This document shows, piece by piece, positions 1 to 6,811 of a stretch of DNA of 10,777 nt. Numbering within the stretch: the first letter of the stretch is position 1; each line of letters starts with the position of its first letter. The notes under the pieces are model-generated. The model did not search any database. It had not been told where the DNA came from and worked only from the letters and a program-made list of their open reading frames with translations. The stretch comes from JAFEDN01 sp965651935 (GTDB taxonomy: Bacteria; Pseudomonadota; Gammaproteobacteria; Coxiellales; Coxiellaceae): positions 1-10,777 of the forward strand of contig CBFGTC010000027.1 of NCBI GenBank assembly GCA_965651935.1. The letters run 5' to 3'. The position numbers were made by a program, and so were the translations under genes.

Positions 1-2
1 TG

Positions 3-47
3 GGGGACATTTCTATTTTGGTTTTAAGGGGACATTATCATTTTTGG
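3..47. repeat. Two tandem copies of a ~20-bp GGGGACAT...TTTTGG repeat, probable insertion-sequence end
   Basis: Two related 19-20 bp units, at 3-21 and 28-47, begin with GGGGACATT and end with TTTTGG, and start 25 bp apart. Iterated terminal units of this size are typical of the ends of some insertion sequences, such as the IS21 group, and I associate this G-rich motif with transposon ends. No transposase is visible because the window starts here, so the family cannot be assigned. If this is an element end, the element lies to the left. The repeat is seen directly; its identity is inferred. Confidence 0.45.
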
Positions 48-165
48 ATAACATGAATGCGCCCCTGCTTCAGCAATAGATTCAGTGATTTTTTCTCTTT
101 AAAATTAAAGTCGTAAAATCTATACTTTACCTTTCTTCTGTTTAGTAAAAAATTATCAGAGGACT

Positions 166-181
166 TTCAATTTAAATTGAA
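166..181. repeat. Perfect 16-bp palindrome
   Basis: TTCAATTTAAATTGAA is its own exact reverse complement. It overlaps the terminal stop (172-174) of the hydrolase pseudogene. It has no loop, so it is not a terminator hairpin. It could be a protein-binding site, or chance in A+T-rich DNA. Confidence 0.4.
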
Positions 182-619
182 CGTAAGAATAACCTGACAA
201 TCATTATAAATTGCTCGGGTTTATCATAATGAAGGCCATGACCCACGTTAGCCATTTTTTCAATGTGCAATCTCGGATTTAAGGCGTTTAAGCTCTCCCG
301 CCACTAATGACGAAACCACACCACTATCACCTATCACAAGTAGGCTGGGAACCCCAACCTGACTGACTAACTGCTGGTAATCGGAAAAGAGTGGAGTTAG
401 CACTTGGAAAGCTCTCAGATTCGTTTAATGTCGAGCTTTAGCCAACCATTCGAGAAGCTCTAATGATCGATGCGCTTGTTTATGTTGCGCTTCAATCAGG
501 ATTTCATCCAATGACTTGTCAAGAAATTGTCGATGCTGTTCGGCAACATCACTTTCATAGACTTCACGTTTTAATCCTCTTCTTTCAAACTTCATCAGCG
601 TGTCCCAAGAAAATGGCTG
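172..619 (-). pseudogene. Decayed alpha/beta-hydrolase, C-terminal part
   Basis: Reading the minus strand from about 619 gives a continuous frame (WDTLMKFERRGLK, then EVYESDV, LEWLAKARH) that hits an in-frame TAA at 425-427. The same frame continues through TNLRAFQVLTPLFSDYQ and a VPSLLVIGD strand until another stop near 260. Shifting frame at about 250-262 restores ANVGHGLHYDKPEQF and LFLRSI, ending at a stop at 172-174. A VP-LLV-GD strand followed by a GHGLHYDKPE loop matches the acid and histidine region near the C-terminus of alpha/beta-hydrolases. The nucleophile-elbow half is not recognisable upstream, so the gene is also 5'-truncated or shifted around 615-650. One nonsense and one frameshift lesion argue for a dead gene. 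The original substrate cannot be told. Confidence 0.75.
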
Positions 620-653
620 CCTGAATTTCGGCGACGGAGTTCATAAAATTCAT

Positions 654-659
654 TATAAT
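654..659 (+). promoter_or_regulatory. Possible -10 element for ada
   Basis: A perfect TATAAT lies 11 bases before the ada ATG at 671. I see no convincing -35 hexamer at 16-18 bp upstream and no Shine-Dalgarno sequence before the ATG. If this -10 is used, the transcript would be almost leaderless. A missing -35 would fit an activator-dependent promoter, but that is inference. Confidence 0.35.
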
Positions 660-670
660 CTTACTCACTT

Positions 671-1720
671 ATGATCACCAAACCCACCCAAAATGAGTAT
701 TATCAGGCTTTGCTGGCTAAAGACCGTGAGTATGAAGGAGTCTTTTACGTCGGCGTAAAAACCACCGGCGTATTTTGCCGGCCTACCTGTCCAGCCAGAA
801 AGCCGAAATTGGAGCACTGCGAATTCTTTGAAACCGCACAGCAAGCGCTCCTGGCCTCATTCCGTCCTTGCCAGCGCTGTAAACCACTGTCTTATCCACA
901 ACAATCATCGGAACTAATTCAAAAACTCATTCAGGCAATAGAGGAAAATCCGGAAAAACATTGGCGAGAGCGTGATTTCCAAGCCTTATTTTCGGTTGAT
1001 GCATCCACCGCTCGCCGCCAATTTAAAAAACGCTTTGGCATGACTTTTGTCGCCTACGCCCGCGCCCGCCGAATAGGTCTGGCAATGAAACAGATCAAAA
1101 GCGGCCACCTGGTGATTGAGGCTCAACTGGCCAGCGGCTATGAATCCAGCAGCGGATTTCGCGACGCTTTTTCCCGGATTATGGGTGCAGCGCCTTCGCT
1201 GCACGATCAACGTCATCTCTTAAAAGCAGCCTGGCTGGATACCCCACTCGGACCAATGATTGCGATTGCCGATGATAGCTCGCTTTATCTATTAGAATTT
1301 GCCGACCGGCGTGGACTGGAGCGAGAAATATTCAAATTACGCCAAAAAATGCAGGCCGGGATAGTTCCGGGATCTACCAAAATAACCCTCGCAATTACCG
1401 CAGAACTTCAACAATATTTTTCCGGCAAATTGCAGACTTTTAAAACCCCATTACACCTACTCGGCTCACCCTTTCAACAGCGTGTTTGGAAAGCCTTACA
1501 AAATACTCCTTACGGTCAAACTTGCTCTTATGCTGATTTGGCCAGAAATATCGGGCAGGACACCGCTTTTCGAGCCGTGGCTAACGCCAATGGCGCAAAT
1601 CAAATCGCCATTGTGATTCCCTGTCATCGGGTCATTAACACCAATGGGCAACTGGGTGGATATGGCGGCGGCCTAACTCGTAAAGAATGGTTAATTCGAC
1701 ATGAAAAAAATCACGCCTAA
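671..1720 (+). CDS. ada: Ada: methylphosphotriester and O6-methylguanine-DNA methyltransferase / transcriptional activator
   Basis: This is a suicide DNA-repair protein that takes methyl groups from alkylated DNA and, once methylated on its N-terminal domain, activates alkylation-response genes in the E. coli model. All three modules are present in 349 residues, close to the E. coli length. The Ada zinc-binding domain has Cys36, Cys40, Cys67 and Cys70 in GVFCRPTC and RPCQRC. An AraC-type helix-turn-helix region spans about 85-180. The C-terminal methyltransferase domain has the acceptor Cys318 in IPCHRVI, followed by a GGYGGG loop. The start is supported because the N-terminus has the usual Ada spacing to the first Cys pair, although no Shine-Dalgarno is visible. 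It stands alone between a pseudogene and a transporter-like gene, with no alkB or other partner in view. I see no inactivating change. Confidence 0.96.
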   Translation: MITKPTQNEYYQALLAKDREYEGVFYVGVKTTGVFCRPTCPARKPKLEHCEFFETAQQALLASFRPCQRCKPLSYPQQSSELIQKLIQAIEENPEKHWRERDFQALFSVDASTARRQFKKRFGMTFVAYARARRIGLAMKQIKSGHLVIEAQLASGYESSSGFRDAFSRIMGAAPSLHDQRHLLKAAWLDTPLGPMIAIADDSSLYLLEFADRRGLEREIFKLRQKMQAGIVPGSTKITLAITAELQQYFSGKLQTFKTPLHLLGSPFQQRVWKALQNTPYGQTCSYADLARNIGQDTAFRAVANANGANQIAIVIPCHRVINTNGQLGGYGGGLTRKEWLIRHEKNHA

Positions 1721-1747
1721 ATTTCACGCCTCAATAATGTCACTTCT

Positions 1748-1776
1748 TTGCAATTTTGCCAAAATCAAGATAAATT
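1748..1776 (+). promoter_or_regulatory. Weak candidate sigma-70 promoter for the transporter-like gene
   Basis: TTGCAA at 1748-1753 and TAAATT at 1771-1776 are 17 bp apart and each matches its consensus at four of six positions. The pair lies 54 bp before the ATG at 1831. In A+T-rich DNA such matches are common, so this is only a suggestion. Confidence 0.22.
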
Positions 1777-1830
1777 TTTAGATAAAAACGCGCAACGCAT
1801 CAATGCATTGTTAAATGCAAGAAGCATTTT

Positions 1831-3168
1831 ATGAAAATAATGAAATCGTATTGGCAATGGATTTTTATTATCGGCATACCGCTTTTGTTAGTCAGCAGTA
1901 TGGCTTTATATTATCCGAATATAGCCCTGCAAATATTTAAACTGCATTGGTTGGCCGTACTTTTACTATTAATTGTATTATGCAGCCCCAAAAACGATCT
2001 GCGTTTAGCCACAACCGACTTGGAGCCGCCTCGTTATACACGTCGCAGTTGGCTGCTGCAAATAGTGATTTTGCAATTGAGTTCCATGGCTGTTTTTTTA
2101 GGCATTTGCGTTTGTTGCGGCGTCAGCGCACCCGTCAATACCCTCCCACACCTGGGATTGTTTTCCCAAATTATGAGAGAAAGTTTAGTGTCATTAGGGT
2201 TATTTCCTTGGGGTTTTATCGCATTGACAGCCGTCTTAATTGGTGAGAGGGCTTATTGCCAAAAAAAAGACGCTTATTGGGGCAGTATACTGGACTCTTG
2301 GATTTCAAATCCATTGATCACCATTGGCATTAATTTTATCGGCAGGATGCTGATCATTTTAATATTCGGAATAAGCATCTGCATCATGAGCTTATTATGG
2401 GCAAGCATGGGCACGGTTTTTTCAATTGTCACTGGGTTTTATTTAACTTCGCTTTTATTAGCGACTATTTTATTTATAATCAGTTTTACCCAAATCTTTC
2501 GCCGCAACGTGGTCAAAGCCGTGGGCAAAGAGATTCCTTTAGCACCCGGGTTATTTTTATGGGCCATTTTCCTCGCCGCCGCAATATGGCTTTTAAACGG
2601 TTTTTTAGAGCCGTGGACACACGTTGCCATGGCCCCTCCTACACTATTGAGTCATTGGTTAAATTACGATTGGAGCCATTTATGGCGGATTTTCGCTTAT
2701 GGTTTTTGGTTATTCTGGACTCCTTTACTGGGGATGAATTTAGCGAGAATTTCGCGAGGTTACCAGGTAAAAGAAACCATTATCGCTATTTTAGCTCTGC
2801 CGTTGATATTGGGACTAGTATTATATTTTACCCGTCATGTTCGCTGGGATATTGCCCCGATCTATGCTGGCTTGATCGGGGCGGCAGGTTTGTTGATTTT
2901 ATTCTTGCTGACGTTAAGAAAAAAATCCATCCCCACGTTTATTTTGGCTTATTTACCCCGCCAGGACCATTATAAATTTCGCTCATATCATCGTACTTTT
3001 GTACGTGTCGCGCAATGGACAATCACTATCCTTTTTATTTATTTACCCGGCGGAATTTATACGCTTAACTTTTTAGTTTACCCTTTTGTGTTATGCGCCA
3101 TCCTCATACTACTTCTCTGTGCCGCCGTTTTTCTGCAAAAATTTGTGGTTCGAATTAAACTGCGTTAA
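1831..3168 (+). CDS. Divergent BCCT-family-like membrane transporter
   Basis: The protein has 445 residues and about 12 hydrophobic segments spread over its whole length. The best family clue is residues 289-310. There AYGFWLFWTP runs into LLGMNLARISRG, which lines up with the BCCT (betaine/carnitine/choline transporter) signature YWGWWISWSP...GMFIARISRG, followed by a short charged loop and a KETI stretch like REFI. Twelve segments also fit BCCT. Differences are clear: two Trp of the aromatic substrate box appear as Tyr and Phe, and the protein lacks the long terminal extensions of osmoregulated members. The substrate may therefore not be a usual quaternary amine. An in-frame ATG at 1840 is an alternative start; the Shine-Dalgarno is weak (AAGAAG). 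The stop overlaps the dotA stop. A role in type IV secretion is not implied by sequence. Membrane transporter is secure; BCCT relationship is likely; substrate unknown. Confidence 0.68.
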   Translation: MKIMKSYWQWIFIIGIPLLLVSSMALYYPNIALQIFKLHWLAVLLLLIVLCSPKNDLRLATTDLEPPRYTRRSWLLQIVILQLSSMAVFLGICVCCGVSAPVNTLPHLGLFSQIMRESLVSLGLFPWGFIALTAVLIGERAYCQKKDAYWGSILDSWISNPLITIGINFIGRMLIILIFGISICIMSLLWASMGTVFSIVTGFYLTSLLLATILFIISFTQIFRRNVVKAVGKEIPLAPGLFLWAIFLAAAIWLLNGFLEPWTHVAMAPPTLLSHWLNYDWSHLWRIFAYGFWLFWTPLLGMNLARISRGYQVKETIIAILALPLILGLVLYFTRHVRWDIAPIYAGLIGAAGLLILFLLTLRKKSIPTFILAYLPRQDHYKFRSYHRTFVRVAQWTITILFIYLPGGIYTLNFLVYPFVLCAILILLLCAAVFLQKFVVRIKLR

Positions 3169-5741
3169 TTTTGCTGTGGAGGTTGTATGCCAGGAATAAT
3201 AACCTCACCCGTATTCTTATCATATTTTCTACCCTTGCTGGCATGGCCCACCACATCAGCACCTTTATGCATACCAGAAGTCACACCCTGTTTCACCGTA
3301 TCCAACATGTTTTGAGAACTTGCACCATGGTGTTGCGGGCCACCTATCCAGCTCATGATGTAATCCGGCAATTGGTGGATCAATGAAAAACAAGTCACTG
3401 TCGTCGTATAAACCATCACCGCAAATATGGCCAAAAATAATGGGAAAACCAAAAATGACGAGATTAATTTCCCTATTCCAAAACCACCGGCGCCTCCCAT
3501 AGTTGACGCCGTGACTGCGCCAGCAGCTTGTAAAACTAAGTCGCCACTGGGAATACCTTTAATTGGAGTGGAAATATAGAAAAGATCAGCACAAAAGCCT
3601 GAAAAAGTATACAATACGATGCTCAAAGAAACTTGGCATAAAATCATACCGGCAAATAAGCCTATCAGCATCAACACGGGACGTAAAAACAAGCCTACCA
3701 ATAACATAATTGCTTGCGCAGCCCTTCCTAAGAAATCGTGCCCTTCTGGGTGCGTAATCCCCAAAGCAATAAGCGGCGCCGCCACCATGGCTTCCATTAT
3801 CGCGATAATCCAGCCAATTACACCAAAGGTAAACAGCATATATGGATAAAGAGGAATATAAAAGCCAATACTGAAGCCGATGGCGATAAAAGCAACGGCC
3901 ATGCCTAACAATATAGGTTGCAACCAATCCAAGAACATTTTCGCCGTTCCACCCAAGGGGCTTACAGCATTGCAGGTAAAAAGAAGTGCACCTGCCGGAA
4001 CCATGGCCAAAGCGAAACCAAGCCACATATTAAAGCCCAAACTGATAAGTTTTACCCCCAATTGATGCATCCATGAAATCGGCTCAGCGCCTAAGCCACC
4101 ATTAGCAGTCGATATATACTGGCTAAAACTGAGAATAATTGAAATAAAGTCATATATTATGCTGATTAGAGCCCCTACCCCAGGCATACCTGAAAGACCC
4201 ATCCCTGCCGAGGCGAAATAACCTACAATAGAGCCGACATTACTAGCAGAAGTAGAAGGTTTGACAGCGGTCCCCGCTTGGGAACTATTGCTCAAATCTG
4301 TCATATAACTTTTAGCAAGAGGAATACCCTGGCTCCCCAGAGTATACTTCATCAACTGGTTCGCCAAACTCATGGAAACGGGAACCGCAGAATTATTCCA
4401 GGATGAATAATTGCTAGGGCTATAATTTCGATACGCGACGCTATTGGTCAAGGCTTTATCATAGGCATCTTCCATCTGCAACATGTCCCAATAATAGCGG
4501 CCAGCTACCATCCAGCCGTCCTGTCTAGCCCGAGCGTAAAAGTTAAGCACGTTATCGTTTGGATCCTTAAACTGCACCTGGACGCTTCTCACCAAAGGAT
4601 CAATGAGGTTTTTAAAATTAAGCGTAGCAGACATCATGGCATCGGCAATATAAGTGGATGAGCCTGCGTCAGGATCGGAATCATTATCTGCACTACCGCA
4701 CTCAGGAGATTGTTCAGGATTATCACTTTTCGCACAAACGTATTTATGGACCGCCGGTAATAAATCGATAATAACCTCTTTTAAGGCTAAGTGACTGAAC
4801 TCGCATTTGGAGTTACTTGAATTACTATCTCCCGACACACAATCACTCATCGCGCCAGTCGCTGTATTTTGATTCCAATACACGACTCCACAATTCGTAT
4901 TTCTCGTATTAGTCGAATAACCACCGGGGAATTCAAAACTAAAATTATCTAAATTTTCGTAAACATTCAGCGGCATAGAAGAACTCAGACTGGAAACAGT
5001 GGAATTATCATCGCTATTGCTGGAATTATTGCGAGACAGCTCAATGGAACTGCTCACCATGCAGGCTTCCATCGCCATAATCTTTTGAACGAAACTTAAA
5101 TTAGTGGAAAAGTTATCCGGGACGGCGACCTGCTGGTTGTCAGTCGTACCCAAGATCGCATTGATATCGTCATTACTGATAATCGCGTTGGATATACTGG
5201 AACTGCTACTGCCACCTTGCTGAATCGGCCTATTCCATAAAGACCCTCCGGCATTGAGATAATCCAAACCATATTCCCAAACTTGATCGGCCAGCTTGAT
5301 CCCTTGCACCGTCACTTGCATCACTATACCCTGCAATAAAGTATAACCAGTGGAAGGATTGGGGATGAGAAATCCAAATCCCAGCGCTACCCGTATGCAA
5401 ATCATGGGAGCGCTTTTTCCTTCTTGTTGCTGCATAAAAGAACCGGAAAGACCGCTTCTAAAACAAATCATCAAAACGCTAAACGCCAGCCAACAGCCTG
5501 CTACAACCAGCATACCTTGATTGAAGCGGTAGAGGAGCTTACCTATCATTTGTCCGGAAGTGCCGGTTAAAACCCCGCTTACCGTACCAAAAACCGAGGA
5601 GAGATAAGCAATGGACAAGTCCGTTTTATTGGAAACGGCGTCGCTGACTATACCGGAATTAGTGGATGCTAGCGCGGCACCGGCGAAAAGCAGTAAGAAT
5701 AACAATAAGGCCGCCGAACCAATTTTATTGTACTTATTCAT
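3165..5741 (-). CDS. dotA: DotA, polytopic inner-membrane component of the Dot/Icm type IVB secretion system
   Basis: DotA is required for Dot/Icm effector translocation in Legionella and Coxiella and is related to TraY of IncI plasmids. I start it at the ATG 5739-5741 (858 residues) because an AGGA lies just upstream and a typical signal peptide begins there (KIGSAALLLFLLLFAGAALA, cleavage near Ala25). A longer frame from 5798 would add 19 residues inside icmV. A hydrophobic segment spans about 76-94. A long Ser/Asn-rich, probably periplasmic region follows to about 500, with six Cys at 227, 284, 301, 313, 336 and 348. A cluster of membrane segments runs from about 505 to 790. It contains the DotA/TraY-type stretch HPEGHDFLGRA followed by LFLRPVLMLIG (about 664-693). 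A WIGGPQ motif at 798-803 starts a hydrophilic tail. It is shorter than Legionella DotA, mostly in the periplasmic loop. Its start overlaps the icmV stop (ATGA), implying coupled translation. Confidence 0.95.
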   Translation of the reverse strand: MNKYNKIGSAALLLFLLLFAGAALASTNSGIVSDAVSNKTDLSIAYLSSVFGTVSGVLTGTSGQMIGKLLYRFNQGMLVVAGCWLAFSVLMICFRSGLSGSFMQQQEGKSAPMICIRVALGFGFLIPNPSTGYTLLQGIVMQVTVQGIKLADQVWEYGLDYLNAGGSLWNRPIQQGGSSSSSISNAIISNDDINAILGTTDNQQVAVPDNFSTNLSFVQKIMAMEACMVSSSIELSRNNSSNSDDNSTVSSLSSSMPLNVYENLDNFSFEFPGGYSTNTRNTNCGVVYWNQNTATGAMSDCVSGDSNSSNSKCEFSHLALKEVIIDLLPAVHKYVCAKSDNPEQSPECGSADNDSDPDAGSSTYIADAMMSATLNFKNLIDPLVRSVQVQFKDPNDNVLNFYARARQDGWMVAGRYYWDMLQMEDAYDKALTNSVAYRNYSPSNYSSWNNSAVPVSMSLANQLMKYTLGSQGIPLAKSYMTDLSNSSQAGTAVKPSTSASNVGSIVGYFASAGMGLSGMPGVGALISIIYDFISIILSFSQYISTANGGLGAEPISWMHQLGVKLISLGFNMWLGFALAMVPAGALLFTCNAVSPLGGTAKMFLDWLQPILLGMAVAFIAIGFSIGFYIPLYPYMLFTFGVIGWIIAIMEAMVAAPLIALGITHPEGHDFLGRAAQAIMLLVGLFLRPVLMLIGLFAGMILCQVSLSIVLYTFSGFCADLFYISTPIKGIPSGDLVLQAAGAVTASTMGGAGGFGIGKLISSFLVFPLFLAIFAVMVYTTTVTCFSLIHQLPDYIMSWIGGPQHHGASSQNMLDTVKQGVTSGMHKGADVVGHASKGRKYDKNTGEVIIPGIQPPQQN

Positions 5742-6208
5742 TTTTTTCCTCGAGATTTGATGCGAATGGAATGCATAACCCATTCTCTCATACTGCAACC
5801 TAAACGCCGCTGCTGCATCTGAAAACGGTTATAGTGTTCACGGAATGTGTAAGCCCCGGCTAATAAAGTCAGCATCAGACACACAAAACTGGATAAATAA
5901 AAACCGGAGTTAAATATGTAAAAGGTGTAGAGAAGCATAGGTAAAATCAAAAAACCGCAGAAGCGGATGATAATGGTGCTAGATCTGATTCGTTTTTTTA
6001 AATCGGCTTCGGTCATGTTTAAACGCTGCATAGCCTGAGCAAAAGTTTCTCTTTTAGGCTCATTGGACTTGTTATTTTCAACGGCAAATGCTTTTTGGGA
6101 AAGTTCTTTAATTAATAAGGTATTGCGCTTAATTCCCTTAACACCAACCCAAGCGCTCACATTCCATCCGGCGCTGATGCCTTTTTTCACGAATTTCATT
6201 ACACCCAT
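5738..6208 (-). CDS. icmV: IcmV, small inner-membrane Dot/Icm protein
   Basis: The protein has 156 residues, close to Legionella IcmV. It has a basic N-terminus (MKFVKKG), a polar region to about 75, two adjacent membrane segments at about 78-99 and 101-121 separated by a short turn, and a basic C-terminal tail rich in Arg and Gln. Identification rests on size, this two-segment hairpin shape, and position between dotA and a divergent icmW, the Legionella gene order. The start at 6206-6208 is supported by GAGGA eight bases upstream; an in-frame ATG three codons later is an alternative. Its TGA overlaps the dotA ATG, so the two genes form one operon. The precise biochemical role of IcmV is not known; in Legionella it is needed for intracellular growth. 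The promoter region upstream carries a PmrA-like box. Confidence 0.9.
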   Translation of the reverse strand: MGVMKFVKKGISAGWNVSAWVGVKGIKRNTLLIKELSQKAFAVENNKSNEPKRETFAQAMQRLNMTEADLKKRIRSSTIIIRFCGFLILPMLLYTFYIFNSGFYLSSFVCLMLTLLAGAYTFREHYNRFQMQQRRLGCSMREWVMHSIRIKSRGKK

Positions 6209-6252
6209 GGTTTTTATCCTCGTTCAAACTTAATATATTCAGTTATGCTCAC

Positions 6253-6285
6253 ATCTTAACAGGCAAACCTTAAGGGATCATTAAA
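6253..6285 (-). promoter_or_regulatory. PmrA-like box and -10 of the icmV-dotA promoter
   Basis: On the minus strand TTTAAT (6280-6285), five bases, then CTTAAG (6269-6274) form a tandem repeat with an 11-bp period. This is the layout reported for the Legionella/Coxiella PmrA site (CTTAAT N5 CTTAA). TAAGAT, a four-of-six -10 match, lies at 6253-6258, exactly 10 bp further on. Predicted transcription would start about 40 bases before the icmV ATG. The repeat is seen; PmrA control is inferred from known Dot/Icm regulation in Coxiella. Confidence 0.62.
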
Positions 6286-6299
6286 CAATATTGGTTTTT

Positions 6300-6332
6300 C
6301 TTAATTGTTTCTTAAGGTTTAGCGGTTACACT
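6300..6332 (+). promoter_or_regulatory. PmrA-like box and -10 of the icmW operon promoter
   Basis: CTTAAT (6300-6305), five bases, then CTTAAG (6311-6316) form a near-perfect tandem repeat with an 11-bp period matching the PmrA consensus. TACACT (6327-6332), a four-of-six -10 match, follows after exactly 10 bp. Both divergent promoters also share the extension CTTAAGGTTT, two bases, C, one base, GTTA. The predicted start of transcription is about 20 bases before the icmW ATG, leaving room for the AAGGAG ribosome site at 6347-6352. Confidence 0.65.
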
Positions 6333-6358
6333 ATATCTTAATTTGAAGGAGAACAAAA

Positions 6359-6811
6359 ATGCCTGATCTAAGTCATGAAGCCGTACATCAATTTTGGAAG
6401 GCTTACCCTGACCCCAGTATTTACCGGGTCATTAGTTTTATGGAAGGGGTCGAAGATTGGACTTTGGACAGTCAACCTGAAGTAGAGGCGACGCTTCAAG
6501 CTTTGGGCAAGGCTTTAGATAATATAGATGACATTGAATTACAGCAGGAAGAACTGGTGGTTGAATTAGTGACCCACCTGAAAACCGGCAGGGGTTTACG
6601 CCTGTTGATGTGTTTGGATAATGCGTATCCTGGGGCCGCGGCGAAAGTGCTGATGTATGCCGAAGAGCACACCAAATCGGAGCGCGATAATCCAGGAATT
6701 TTTTTACGCCGCAATATTATATTTGAGCGTTTGCGGTTATTAAGCCGGGTGTTTGCACCTGATCGTTTAAAATTAGTTTTAAAAGCGTTAGAGGACCGTG
6801 ATTATGCGTAA
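6359..6811 (+). CDS. icmW: IcmW, Dot/Icm effector adaptor (partner of IcmS)
   Basis: IcmW pairs with IcmS to form a small acidic chaperone-adaptor that binds many effectors and docks them on the DotL coupling complex in the cytoplasm. The 150 residues match Legionella IcmW closely as I remember it. The start MPDLSHEA is the same, and IYRVISFMEGVEDWTLD (residues 21-37), a GRGLRLL segment (78-84) and a LRRNIIFERLRLLSRVF stretch (116-132) are recognisable. The protein is soluble and acidic with no signal peptide or membrane segment. AAGGAG lies seven bases before the ATG. It is the first gene of a plus-strand operon with the 6804 gene and icmX, and its stop overlaps the next start. A PmrA-like promoter lies directly upstream. 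This is the most conserved gene of the window. Confidence 0.97.
   Translation: MPDLSHEAVHQFWKAYPDPSIYRVISFMEGVEDWTLDSQPEVEATLQALGKALDNIDDIELQQEELVVELVTHLKTGRGLRLLMCLDNAYPGAAAKVLMYAEEHTKSERDNPGIFLRRNIIFERLRLLSRVFAPDRLKLVLKALEDRDYA

Noticed and set aside
2397..2975. 192-codon open frame on the plus strand inside the transporter-like gene
   Set aside because: It is out of frame with a long, well-formed membrane protein, has no family resemblance, and its composition fits a shadow frame.
3179..3206. GAGGTT / AACCTC inverted repeat just inside the dotA 3' end as a terminator
   Set aside because: The loop is 16 bases, the stem lies within coding sequence and no T-run follows.
3586..4026. 146-codon minus-strand frame inside dotA
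   Set aside because: It overlaps the conserved DotA membrane region in another frame; no domain and no independent ribosome site.
6798..6803. GTG start for the gene after icmW
   Set aside because: Only two bases separate it from GAGGA; the ATG at 6804 has normal spacing and begins the signal peptide cleanly.
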